Positions 1 through 7,002 of a DNA stretch of 13,181 bases are shown in pieces. Origin of the DNA: DATBLE01 sp046735055 (GTDB lineage: Bacteria > Actinomycetota > Thermoleophilia > Gaiellales > Gaiellaceae); NCBI GenBank assembly GCA_046735055.1, contig JBKPSO010000264.1:1-13181 (forward strand). Reading direction: 5' to 3'. The stretch's first letter is position 1. Every line of letters starts with the position of its first letter. The translations under genes were made by a program, and so were the position numbers. The notes beneath the pieces are model-generated. The model ran no database searches and was not told where the DNA came from. It worked only from the letters and a program-made list of their open reading frames with translations.

Positions 1-2
1 GC

Positions 3-677
3 CCGGTGGCGAGCGGCGAGCTGCCGGTCAGGGCGGCGCTCGGGCTCGCGGCGGTGCTCGCCGTCGCGGGGTTCGCGGGTGCGGGCGCGCTGGGCCCGGG
101 CTCGGTCGCGTTTCTCGCCGCGTTCGTGGTCCTCCAGGCCGCCTACACCGCCGGCCTGAAGCACGTCGTGCTGATCGACGTGCTGGCGATCGCCGGGCTT
201 TTCGTCGTTCGCGCGAGCGCCGGCGCCGAGGCCGTCGACGTGCGCATCTCGCCCTGGCTCCTGATCTGCACGGGCCTGCTCGCGCTCTTCCTCGCGCTCG
301 GCAAGCGCCGTGCAGAGCTCGTGCTCGTCGGCGCGACGGCTGAAAGCGTCGCCGGCACAGCCGACGACGCCCCGGGGTCAACGCCCGGCCGGCCCGTGCT
401 CGAGGGCTACTCGCTGGCACTCGTCGACCAGTTGGTCTCGGTCGTGGCCGCCTCGACGGTCATCGCGTACTCCCTCTACACGTTCACCGCGCGTGAGTCG
501 AAGGCGATGATGGCGACAGTGCCGTTCGTCGTCTACGGCGTCTTCCGCTATCTGCTCCTGCTCCACCGCCGCGACCTCGGCGAGGAGCCCGAGAACGTGC
601 TGCTCACCGACGTGCCGTTGCTGCTGACGATCGCCGCCTGGGCGACGACCTGCGCGGTCATCCTCGCCGTGACCTAG
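3..677 (+). CDS. UbiA-family prenyltransferase, probably decaprenyl-phosphate phosphoribosyltransferase (5' truncated by window edge)
   Basis: This is the C-terminal ~225 residues of an integral-membrane UbiA-superfamily protein. The best match from memory is decaprenyl-phosphate phosphoribosyltransferase (Rv3806c type), which moves 5-phosphoribose from PRPP to a polyprenyl phosphate on the way to cell-wall arabinose donors. Seen: several hydrophobic helices, the stretch LKHVVLIDVLAIAGLFVVRA (second-half Asp motif region), an ALFLALGKRRAEL loop, a variable polar loop rich in Ala/Gly/Pro, then YSLYTF and a VPFVVYGVFRYLLLLHR helix typical of this subfamily. The frame is open to the first base. 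A GTG at position 6 lies in frame, but family members are near 300 residues and the first Asp-rich motif is absent here, so the true start is upstream. The gene ends at TAG 675-677 inside a 31-bp repeat array. The subfamily is fairly certain; the lipid chain length is inferred. Confidence 0.8.
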   Translation, partial: PVASGELPVRAALGLAAVLAVAGFAGAGALGPGSVAFLAAFVVLQAAYTAGLKHVVLIDVLAIAGLFVVRASAGAEAVDVRISPWLLICTGLLALFLALGKRRAELVLVGATAESVAGTADDAPGSTPGRPVLEGYSLALVDQLVSVVAASTVIAYSLYTFTARESKAMMATVPFVVYGVFRYLLLLHRRDLGEEPENVLLTDVPLLLTIAAWATTCAVILAVT

Positions 678-809
678 GAGGCCACGCAGCCCATCGGGCT
701 GCTGCTAGGAGGCCGCGCAGCCCATCGGGCTGCTGCTAGGAGGCCGCGCAGCCCATCGGGCTGCTGCTAGGAAGCTGCGCAGCCCATCGGGCTGCTGCTA
801 GGAAGCCTC
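675..809. repeat. Four 31-bp tandem repeats with hairpins between convergent genes
   Basis: Units begin at 675, 706, 737 and 768, and a fifth is broken off after about 6-12 bases at 799. Each unit starts TAGGAGG or TAGGAAG and contains the perfect inverted repeat GCAGCCC-ATC-GGGCTGC (7-bp stem, 3-nt loop). Units 2 and 3 are identical; unit 1 differs by one base and unit 4 by a few bases just after its start. Every unit junction is CTAG, which reads as a TAG stop on both strands. The rightward gene stops in the first CTAG and the leftward coiled-coil gene stops in the last one (798-801), so the array exactly fills the space between the two stop codons. The hairpins could act as a bidirectional terminator, but there is no T-run. 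Confidence 0.92.
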
Positions 810-1274
810 GCCGATCCGGTAAACGGTCGCACCGCGGGGCTGCTGGAGCGCCTCCTCGATGCGGCGCAGGCGGTCGTCGACGGCCCGCCAGCCCGAGTCG
901 ATCAGGTCGACGAGCAGACCGAGGTCGTCGACGCGCGAGCTTCGCTCCGCGAGCAGCTCGGTCTCGATGCGCTCGAGGCGGCGAATCGTCTGGTTCGCGA
1001 GCCCGCGGACCTCCGCGAGCTGGCGTGAGACGGGTCGCGCCTCGACGCGGATCCCGTCGCGGACGGCCTCGCCGACGCGGTCCGGGAGGGTGGCTTCGAG
1101 CTCGGCGGCCGTGGCGGCCAGGGCCTCCACCTGCTCCCGCGCGCGCTCCAGCGCGGCCTCGACGTCGCCCGGCTGCGTTCTGCCTGCGGCCGCTTCTGCG
1201 AGCCGCTCGCGGGCGCGATCGAGAGCGCCTTCGTCCACGAGGGCGACGATAGCGTGTCCGCCGGATGAAATCAT
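798..1274 (-). CDS. Hypothetical coiled-coil protein
   Basis: I do not recognise a family. The predicted product has 158 residues with no membrane segment or signal peptide. It is almost entirely charged and alanine/leucine-rich with heptad-like spacing: roughly residues 15-75 (DRARERLAEAA, REQVEALAATAAELEATL) and 85-148 (QLAEVRGLANQTIRRLERIE, DDRLRRIEEAL). This suggests a long, possibly oligomeric coiled coil of structural or adaptor type. Codons end mostly in G or C, supporting real coding. The ATG at 1274 lies inside queA (which starts at 1265 on the other strand), an overlap of 10 bases between divergent genes. A GTG codon 36 bases further in (1238-1236) would give a start (VDEGALDRAR) that clears queA, so the N-terminus is uncertain. 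The gene ends in the final CTAG of the 31-bp repeat array. Confidence 0.65.
   Translation of the reverse strand: MISSGGHAIVALVDEGALDRARERLAEAAAGRTQPGDVEAALERAREQVEALAATAAELEATLPDRVGEAVRDGIRVEARPVSRQLAEVRGLANQTIRRLERIETELLAERSSRVDDLGLLVDLIDSGWRAVDDRLRRIEEALQQPRGATVYRIGEAS
1250..1255 (+). promoter_or_regulatory. Possible -10 box (TAGCGT) for leaderless queA
   Basis: TAGCGT matches the TANNNT form of actinobacterial -10 boxes and sits 9 bases before the queA ATG. There is no Shine-Dalgarno before that ATG. No convincing -35 is visible. The same hexamer precedes the LLM oxidoreductase gene at 11646-11641 on the other strand. Confidence 0.3.
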
Positions 1275-2194
1275 CGGAGCTCGACTACGACCTGCCGCCC
1301 GAGCTGATCGCCCAGCACCCGCTCGAGCGACGCGACGAGTCGCGGCTGCTCGTCTACGAGCGCGCTACTTGCAGTGCCAGGCACTGTGGATTCGGCGATC
1401 TACCGGGGGAAATCGGCGACGCGCTCGTCGTCGTCAACGACACGCGGGTCGTGCCGGCGCGGATCCGGATCGAGCAGCCGCGCGGAGAGGTGGTGCTCCT
1501 CGAGCAGGTGGGCGACGACTTGTGGGAGGCACTCGCGCGACCGACTCGGCGGCTGCGCAGCGGGCGGCGCTACGGCGCCGTCGAGCTGGTCGAGCACCTC
1601 GGCGAGGGCCGCTGGCGGGTGCGGCTCGAGGGCGAGCCCGACGGGGAGGTGCCGCTGCCGCCGTACATCACCGAGCCGCTCGCTGATCCCGAGCGCTACC
1701 AGACGGTCTACGCGCGCGAGGCGGGCTCGGCCGCAGCCCCGACGGCCGGCCTGCACTTCACGCCCGAGCTGCTCGCGCGGCTCGACATCGAGCGGGTGAC
1801 GCTGCACGTCGGGCTCGACACGTTCCGGCCGGTCGCCGTCGACGACCTCGCGGAGCACCGGCTGCACGGGGAGCGCTACGAGGTGGCCGAGGAGGCGTGG
1901 CGGCGGATCGCGGAGGCGCCGCGCGTGCTCGCGGTCGGGACGACGACCGTGCGCGTGCTGGAGACGCTCGCCCGCGGCGCGCCGCTCGTCGGCCGCACCG
2001 AGCTCTTCATCACGCCCGGATTCGAGTTCCGGCGCGTCGACGCGCTGCTGACGAACTTCCACCTGCCGCGCTCGACGCTGCTCGCGCTCGTGATGGCTTT
2101 CGCCGGCGTGGAGCAGACGCGCGCGCTGTACCGGACGGCGATCGCCGAGCGGTACCGCTTCTACTCCTTCGGCGACGCGATGCTCGTCCGGTGA
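1265..2194 (+). CDS. queA: S-adenosylmethionine:tRNA ribosyltransferase-isomerase
   Basis: QueA transfers and rearranges the ribosyl part of SAM onto preQ1 at tRNA position 34, giving epoxyqueuosine, the step after Tgt. Family signatures run in order along the 309-residue product: YDLPPELIAQHPLERRDESR at the N-terminus, VVNDTRVVPAR, VPLPPYI, YQTVYAREAGSAAAPTAGLH, VTLHVGLDTFRPV, AVGTTTVRVLE, FITPGFEF, LLTNFHLPRSTLL, and a C-terminal YRFYSFGDAML. It is somewhat shorter than the E. coli enzyme (about 356 residues) because of shorter loops; no core motif is missing. The ATG at 1265 places the conserved N-terminus correctly. The start has no clear ribosome binding site, so leaderless initiation is possible. 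It is followed by tgt after about 90 bases, the usual queuosine pairing. Confidence 0.97.
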   Translation: MKSSELDYDLPPELIAQHPLERRDESRLLVYERATCSARHCGFGDLPGEIGDALVVVNDTRVVPARIRIEQPRGEVVLLEQVGDDLWEALARPTRRLRSGRRYGAVELVEHLGEGRWRVRLEGEPDGEVPLPPYITEPLADPERYQTVYAREAGSAAAPTAGLHFTPELLARLDIERVTLHVGLDTFRPVAVDDLAEHRLHGERYEVAEEAWRRIAEAPRVLAVGTTTVRVLETLARGAPLVGRTELFITPGFEFRRVDALLTNFHLPRSTLLALVMAFAGVEQTRALYRTAIAERYRFYSFGDAMLVR

Positions 2195-2285
2195 ACAAGT
2201 CGCCACGCTTTCGTCACACCCGCGTTTCACACGCGTTGCACTTTCGCCGCTACGCTCGCAGTGGGTGGTGGGCCGGGGTGCCCCA

Positions 2286-3407
2286 ATGGGAAGCACCGTG
2301 AGCTTCGAGGTGCAGGCGATCGACGGGGCGGCGCGCGCCGGCGTGCTCCGCACCGCGCACGGCGACGTGCCGACGCCGGCGTTCATGCCGGTCGGGACGA
2401 AGGCGAGCGTCAAGAGCCTCCACCCCGACGAGGTGCGCGCGGCCGGCGCGCAGATCCTGCTCGGCAACACCTACCACCTCCACTTCCGGCCGGGCGAGGA
2501 GCTCGTCGCCGAGCTCGGCGGGTTGCACGCGTTCATGGGCTGGGACGGACCGATCCTGACCGATTCCGGCGGATTCCAGGTCTTCTCGCTTCGTGACACG
2601 ATTGCCGCCGTCGACGACGAAGGGGTCACGTTCCGCTCCGTGTACGACGGCACGGCGGACCGCTTCACGCCGGAGCTCGTCGCCGGGATCCAGGCGAAGC
2701 TCGGCTCCGACGTGGCGATGTGCCTCGACGTCTGCCCGCCGGCGGGCGTGTCGCGGGCGGAAGCCGAGGCAGCCGTGCGTCTGACGACCCTGTGGGCGAC
2801 CCGCCAACGCGAGGCCCCGCATGCGCAGGGCCAGCTCGTGTTCGGAATTGCGCAGGGCGGGTCGGACCATCAGCTGCGCACGCGCTCGATCGAGGAGGTG
2901 ACCGCCCTGGACTTCGACGGTTACGCGCTGGGCGGTCTCTCCGTCGGCGAGCCGAGGCCTGAGATGCTCGACACGGTCGGCTGGGCTGCGCCGCTGCTGC
3001 CCGCCGAGAAGGCGCGCTACTTCATGGGGATCGGCGACCCGGATGGGGTCCTGGCGGTGATCGCACGCGGGATCGACATCTTCGACTGTGTGCTGCCGAC
3101 GCGGCTCGGGCGAACCGGCACCGCCCTCACCTCCCACGGCCGCCTCAACCTCCGGAACGCGCGCTTCGCCCGCGATCCGGGCCCGCTCGACGAACGCTGT
3201 GGGTGCCCGGTGTGCACCCGCTTCTCCCGTGCCTACGTGCGCCACCTCGTCAACCAGCAGGAGCTGCTCGGCCTGCGGCTCCTGTCGCTCCACAACCTGC
3301 GCTACCTGCTCGACCTGACCGCGGGCGCACGGGCTGCGATCGAGGCCGGCCGGCTGGCAGACTTCACGACGGACGCGCTGGCAGGCGCCGCGCGTGAACC
3401 ACTGTGA
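2286..3407 (+). CDS. tgt: tRNA-guanine transglycosylase (preQ1 type)
   Basis: Tgt swaps guanine-34 of GUN-anticodon tRNAs for preQ1. Numbering from ATG 2286: AFMPVGT near 32-38, DSGGFQVFSL with the general acid Asp93, GIAQGG near 187-192, GGLSVGEP at 216-223, FDCVLPTR with the nucleophile Asp267, and a zinc site Cys305, Cys307, Cys310, His336. Val220 corresponds to the Val of bacterial preQ1-specific enzymes (Gly in queuine-type enzymes), fitting the queA neighbour. The usual DEC substrate motif reads DVC (148-150): Asp and Cys are kept, Glu is replaced. The start is ambiguous among in-frame GTG 2265, ATG 2286 and GTG 2298; the last gives the most family-like beginning (SFEVQAIDGAARAG). The gene ends in GTGA, overlapping the yajC start by four bases, which implies coupled translation. 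Confidence 0.97.
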   Translation: MGSTVSFEVQAIDGAARAGVLRTAHGDVPTPAFMPVGTKASVKSLHPDEVRAAGAQILLGNTYHLHFRPGEELVAELGGLHAFMGWDGPILTDSGGFQVFSLRDTIAAVDDEGVTFRSVYDGTADRFTPELVAGIQAKLGSDVAMCLDVCPPAGVSRAEAEAAVRLTTLWATRQREAPHAQGQLVFGIAQGGSDHQLRTRSIEEVTALDFDGYALGGLSVGEPRPEMLDTVGWAAPLLPAEKARYFMGIGDPDGVLAVIARGIDIFDCVLPTRLGRTGTALTSHGRLNLRNARFARDPGPLDERCGCPVCTRFSRAYVRHLVNQQELLGLRLLSLHNLRYLLDLTAGARAAIEAGRLADFTTDALAGAAREPL

Positions 3408-3715
3408 ACAGCGGCTTCTTCATCCTGATCATCCTCGTGCTCTTCCTCGTTTGGCTGTTCATGATCCGGCCACAGCGCCGTCGGCACCAGGCCCACGAGG
3501 CGATGGTCGAGGAGCTCCGCATCGGCGACGAGGTGCTGACCGCGGGCGGCTTCTTCGCGACCGTTCGCGCGATCTCCGAGGACGAGGTGACGGTGGAGCT
3601 CAGCCCGGGGAACGAGGCGCGCCTCTCGAAGCGCGCGATCGCCGCGGTGCTCCCCCCGGAAGACACGGTGGAGCCGGAGCCCGTCGAGGAACCAACCGGC
3701 GAGACTCGGCGCTAA
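3404..3715 (+). CDS. yajC: Preprotein translocase subunit YajC
   Basis: This is a small single-pass membrane partner of SecDF and the Sec holotranslocon. The 103-residue product has one N-terminal transmembrane helix (about residues 4-21, FFILIILVLFLVWLFMI), followed at once by the YajC signature RPQRRRHQAHEAM. A soluble SH3-like fold follows with IGDEVLTAGGFFATV near 41-55 and VTVELSPGNEARLSKRAI near 63-80. The tail is acidic and proline-rich. The start is GTG 3404, sharing four bases with the end of tgt. It lies 11 bases before secDF. The tgt-yajC-secD-secF order is one of the best conserved gene orders in bacteria and confirms the call. Confidence 0.96.
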   Translation: MNSGFFILIILVLFLVWLFMIRPQRRRHQAHEAMVEELRIGDEVLTAGGFFATVRAISEDEVTVELSPGNEARLSKRAIAAVLPPEDTVEPEPVEEPTGETRR

Positions 3716-3726
3716 GCTGATCGACC

Positions 3727-6621
3727 GTGCGTCAACGGCGTAACTACCTGATTCTGATGGGCCTGATCCTGGCCGCGGTCGTCGGCGCGATCCTGCTGAT
3801 CGTGCCCGGCTCGCCCACCCACAAGAAGACGCGCCTCGGCCTCGACCTGCAGGGAGGCCTGGAGGTCGTGCTCAAGGCGGTGCCCCCGAAGGCCCACAAG
3901 ATCACGTCCGAGGACCTCGACCGCTCGGTGTCGATCATGCGGAACCGGATCGACAAGCTCGGCGTCTCCGAGCCCGAGATCCGCAAGCAGGGCTCCGACC
4001 AGATCGTCATCCAGCTCGCCGGCGTCCACGACCCGAAGAAGGCGGCCGAGCTGATCGGGAAGACGGCGCAGCTCGAGCTCTTCGACCTCGAGGCCGACCT
4101 GACCGGATCCTCGATCAGCGCGCAGGGCGTCCCGGTCGCCTCGACGAAGCTCTACGACCTTCTCGCCGGCCAGCAGTCCCGCGCCGAGAGCGGCACCCCG
4201 ACCGCCTTCTACGTCTTCGACCAGGACAAGCGGCTCGTCGCCGGTCCGCTGCAGACGCGCGCGCAGGCGGTGCAGGAGCGCGACAAGGCGATCGTGGCCG
4301 CCAAGGCGCCGGCGCCTGCCGCCCCGGGCAAGAAGGCGCCGCCGAAGCGCTCGACGAACCCGAAGGACTACAAGACCTTCGCCGTCCCGGCCGGAGTGAT
4401 CGTCGTCACGTGCGGCGACAGCGCCGTCGTCTGCCCCGGCGTGAACGAGTCGCCGCCGACCCACACCTACTACTACCTGATGCGCCACAAGCCCGACGAC
4501 AAGGCGAACCCGATCCCGGAGATGACGGGCGGCGACCTCAAGCTCTCCGGCACGCGCCAGGACTTCGATCCGAATACGTCCCAGCCGGAGGTGCTGCTCG
4601 CGTTCACGGGGCAGGGGCGCAAGCGGTTCCACGAGATCACGAAGGCGGAGGCCGTGCGCGGCCGCACCGCCTACGCACGCTTCGGGCAGGGGGGCGACCC
4701 GAACAACTTCAACCAGCACTTCGCGATCGTCCTCGACCGAGACATCAAGTCGTTCCCCTCGATCGACTTCAACGAGTTCCCGGGCGGGATCGACCCGGTC
4801 AACGGCGCGCGGATCACGGGCATTCGCAGTGTGGGGGAGGCGAAGGACCTCGCGCTCGTCCTCCAGACCGGTGCGCTGCCGGTCGAGTTCAAGCAGATTG
4901 AGCGCACCGACGTCTCTGCGACGCTCGGTAAGGACTCGCTCAAGCAGGCCAAGAAGGCGGCGCTGATCGGCCTGCTCGTCGTCGCCCTCTTCCTGCTCGT
5001 CTTCTACCGGTTCCTCGGCCTGATCGCCGTCGCCGGCCTAGCGATCTACGCGGCGCTGCTCTACGCGGCGATCCTGCTTCTGAACGTCACGCTCACGCTG
5101 CCTGGCTTCGCCGGCCTGATCCTGACGATCGGCGTCGCCGCCGACGCGAACGTCGTCATCTTCGAACGCATCAAGGAAGAGGTGCGGTCCGGCCGCTCGA
5201 TCCGGTCGGCGATCTCGGCCGGCTACCAGCGCGGCTTCCACACGATCGTCGACGCGAACGTCGTCACCTGCATCACCGCGTTCGTCCTCTTCGCCGCCGC
5301 GACCGCGCAGGTGAAGGGCTTCGCGCTGATGCTGCTGCTCGGCACCGTGATCTCGCTCGTCACCGCGGTCGCGGCGACACGCGCGATGCTCGGCCTGCTG
5401 GCCGGTTTCCGCTGGTTCGACAACCCGCGCTTCATGGGCGCGACCGGGCAGACGATCGCGAACTGGCAGCGGATCGACGTGAACAGCCCGAAACGGCGGC
5501 GGATCTGGCTGTCCGCCGCGACCGTGGCGATCGTGCTCAGCATCGTCGTGATCGCGGTCAAGGGCCTGAACCTCGGGATCGACTTCAAGGGCGGCACGCA
5601 GGTCACCTTCAAGACCCCGACCCCCACGGCGCTCTCGAAGGTGCGCGACGAGATGGGCAAGATCGGGCGCAAGGACGCGGTCGTCCAGGGCCGCGGTGCG
5701 TCGGTGGGCGGCGACCGGTACACGAGCTTCCAGATCCGGACGAAGTCGCTGCCGGCCGCGCAGCAGGACAAGCTACAGGGCGTCCTCGCCGACGACCTCC
5801 ACGCGCAGTCGACCGGTGTCAAAAACGTGTCGTCGAGCTTCAGCCGCCAGATCGCGCGCGGGGCGATCTACTCGATCCTCGTCTCGTTCCTGCTGATCGC
5901 GATGTACATCTGGTTCCGCTTCCAATGGCGGTTCGCGATCCCGATCCTCCGCACCCTGTTCAACGACATCCTGATCACGCTCGGCGTCTACGCGCTGAGC
6001 GGGCGCGAGGTGACGACCGCGACCGTCGCGGCGGTGCTGACGGTGCTCGGCTACTCGATCTACGACACGATCATCGTCTTCGACCGGATCCGGGAGAACC
6101 TGCCGCTGATGCCACGGGCGAAGTTCGCCACGATCGCGAACGTCTCGCTCTGGGAGACGATGCGCCGCTCGCTGGCGACGACGTTCATCACGCTCCTCCC
6201 CGTCGGGAGCCTGCTGCTCTTCGGCGGCGAGACGCTGAAGGACTTCGCCTTCGCGCTCTTCATCGGTATCGGGCTCGGCGCGATCTCGACGTTCTTCGTC
6301 GCGACGCCGTTCCTGACCGTGCTGATGGAGCGCAGCCCGGACTTCCGCCGGCGGACCGAGGGCGACGTGGTGGTCAAGGGCGTGAGCGGCGTGACGATCG
6401 AGGAGGCGGAGAAGCTCGGTCTCGTCGCGCACGCAGAGGCGGTGGCGGTCGAGCCGCCGGCCGAGGAGTTCCCCGAGGAGGTCCCGGTCGCGACCGACGG
6501 CGAGCCGGTTCCGGCCGCGGCGGCCGCGCCGGCCGGCGACGGCGCGATGTCGAGGTCGCAGTCGAAGCGGGAGCGGCGCCGGCAGCGGCGGCGGTCTCGC
6601 CCGCATGGCCGCGCCAGATAA
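3727..6621 (+). CDS. secDF: Fused protein translocase subunit SecDF
   Basis: This membrane protein uses the proton gradient to pull exported proteins through SecYEG. SecD and SecF are one 964-residue chain. SecD half: TM1 about 7-28; LGLDLQGGLEVVLKA at 37-51; NRIDKLGVSEPEIRKQGSDQ near 73-92; a large extracellular domain to about 405; five TM helices to about 560 with GVAADANVVIFERIKEE (Asp473 matches the E. coli SecD proton-pathway Asp519). SecF half: TM about 593-612; GIDFKGGTQV at 617-626; a second extracellular domain to about 710; five TM helices with GYSIYDTIIVFDRIREN (Asp780 matches SecF Asp213). Unusual parts are an Ala/Pro/Lys-rich insert near 190-212 inside the large domain and a tail after 870 that is acidic, then alanine-rich, then strongly arginine-rich. 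The GTG start has no Shine-Dalgarno; TAAGCT ends 8 bases before it. The 3' end overlaps the next gene by 17 bases. Confidence 0.97.
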   Translation: MRQRRNYLILMGLILAAVVGAILLIVPGSPTHKKTRLGLDLQGGLEVVLKAVPPKAHKITSEDLDRSVSIMRNRIDKLGVSEPEIRKQGSDQIVIQLAGVHDPKKAAELIGKTAQLELFDLEADLTGSSISAQGVPVASTKLYDLLAGQQSRAESGTPTAFYVFDQDKRLVAGPLQTRAQAVQERDKAIVAAKAPAPAAPGKKAPPKRSTNPKDYKTFAVPAGVIVVTCGDSAVVCPGVNESPPTHTYYYLMRHKPDDKANPIPEMTGGDLKLSGTRQDFDPNTSQPEVLLAFTGQGRKRFHEITKAEAVRGRTAYARFGQGGDPNNFNQHFAIVLDRDIKSFPSIDFNEFPGGIDPVNGARITGIRSVGEAKDLALVLQTGALPVEFKQIERTDVSATLGKDSLKQAKKAALIGLLVVALFLLVFYRFLGLIAVAGLAIYAALLYAAILLLNVTLTLPGFAGLILTIGVAADANVVIFERIKEEVRSGRSIRSAISAGYQRGFHTIVDANVVTCITAFVLFAAATAQVKGFALMLLLGTVISLVTAVAATRAMLGLLAGFRWFDNPRFMGATGQTIANWQRIDVNSPKRRRIWLSAATVAIVLSIVVIAVKGLNLGIDFKGGTQVTFKTPTPTALSKVRDEMGKIGRKDAVVQGRGASVGGDRYTSFQIRTKSLPAAQQDKLQGVLADDLHAQSTGVKNVSSSFSRQIARGAIYSILVSFLLIAMYIWFRFQWRFAIPILRTLFNDILITLGVYALSGREVTTATVAAVLTVLGYSIYDTIIVFDRIRENLPLMPRAKFATIANVSLWETMRRSLATTFITLLPVGSLLLFGGETLKDFAFALFIGIGLGAISTFFVATPFLTVLMERSPDFRRRTEGDVVVKGVSGVTIEEAEKLGLVAHAEAVAVEPPAEEFPEEVPVATDGEPVPAAAAAPAGDGAMSRSQSKRERRRQRRRSRPHGRAR

Positions 6622-6931
6622 CGCGTTCGAGCGGCTCGCCCTCGCCGCCGTCGGCGTGGTCGCCCTGACCGCGGACCGGCTCGACGAGCTTGCGACCGAG
6701 CTCTCCGAGCGAGGGGGGATGCGCCGCGACGAGGCCCGCGCGCTGCTCGAGGCGGCGACGACGCGATGGCGCGGCGACGCGACGCGACTCGGCGAGCGCG
6801 CGAGCGACACCCTCGCCTCCGTGCTCAACCAGCTTGGCGCCGTCACGCGCGAGGAGTTCGAGGAGCTCGAGCTCCGCGTCGCGCAGCTCGAGCATCGCCT
6901 GCGACTCGTAGAGAAGCCGCGCGCCGTGTAA
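6605..6931 (+). CDS. Small phasin-like helical protein
   Basis: The 108-residue product resembles the phasin / polyhydroxyalkanoate granule-associated family in layout. An N-terminal amphipathic segment (LALAAVGVVALTADRLDELA, about residues 9-28) is followed by a SERGGMRRDEARALLEAA stretch, a long helix, and a C-terminal coiled coil (REEFEELELRVAQLEHRL, about 83-100). The ending in which an LExRVxxLExRL-like helix follows a Thr/Arg cap is common in actinobacterial members. A role on storage granules is only a family association; in this context a membrane-surface or structural role is as likely. It starts 17 bases inside the end of secDF, so it is probably translated from the same mRNA. It is the last gene before a hairpin terminator. 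Confidence 0.72.
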   Translation: MAAPDNAFERLALAAVGVVALTADRLDELATELSERGGMRRDEARALLEAATTRWRGDATRLGERASDTLASVLNQLGAVTREEFEELELRVAQLEHRLRLVEKPRAV

Positions 6932-6960
6932 GGGACAGGTCTCAGCCTGTCCCGTCGTTT
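6932..6960 (+). terminator. Rho-independent-like terminator after the queA-tgt-yajC-secDF block
   Basis: A perfect 8-bp stem, GGGACAGG (6932-6939) with CCTGTCCC (6946-6953), has a 6-base loop and is followed by GTCGTTT. It begins at the base right after the TAA of the phasin-like gene. The T-tract is short, as is usual in very GC-rich actinobacteria. Confidence 0.65.
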
Positions 6961-6972
6961 CGCGAACCAGTC

Positions 6973-6993
6973 GGGTCAGGCTGAAGCTGACCC
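6973..6993. terminator. Second hairpin, possible terminator or spacer
   Basis: GGGTCAG (6973-6979) pairs with CTGACCC (6987-6993) around a 7-base loop. There is no T-run. The stem resembles the terminator stem 20 bases upstream (GGGACAG versus GGGTCAG), so it may be a second, weaker or bidirectional terminator. Confidence 0.35.
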
Positions 6994-7002
6994 TGGCCAG
7001 CA

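Noticed and set aside
675..809. CRISPR array
   Set aside because: Units are contiguous 31-bp tandem copies with no unique spacers and no cas genes nearby.
2195..2285. preQ1 riboswitch or other structured leader before tgt
   Set aside because: There are short inverted repeats (CGCGT-ttcac-ACGCG, GGGG-tg-CCCC), but no pattern of a known preQ1 aptamer. A TTGCAC/TACGCT pair has only a 9-base spacer, too short for a promoter.
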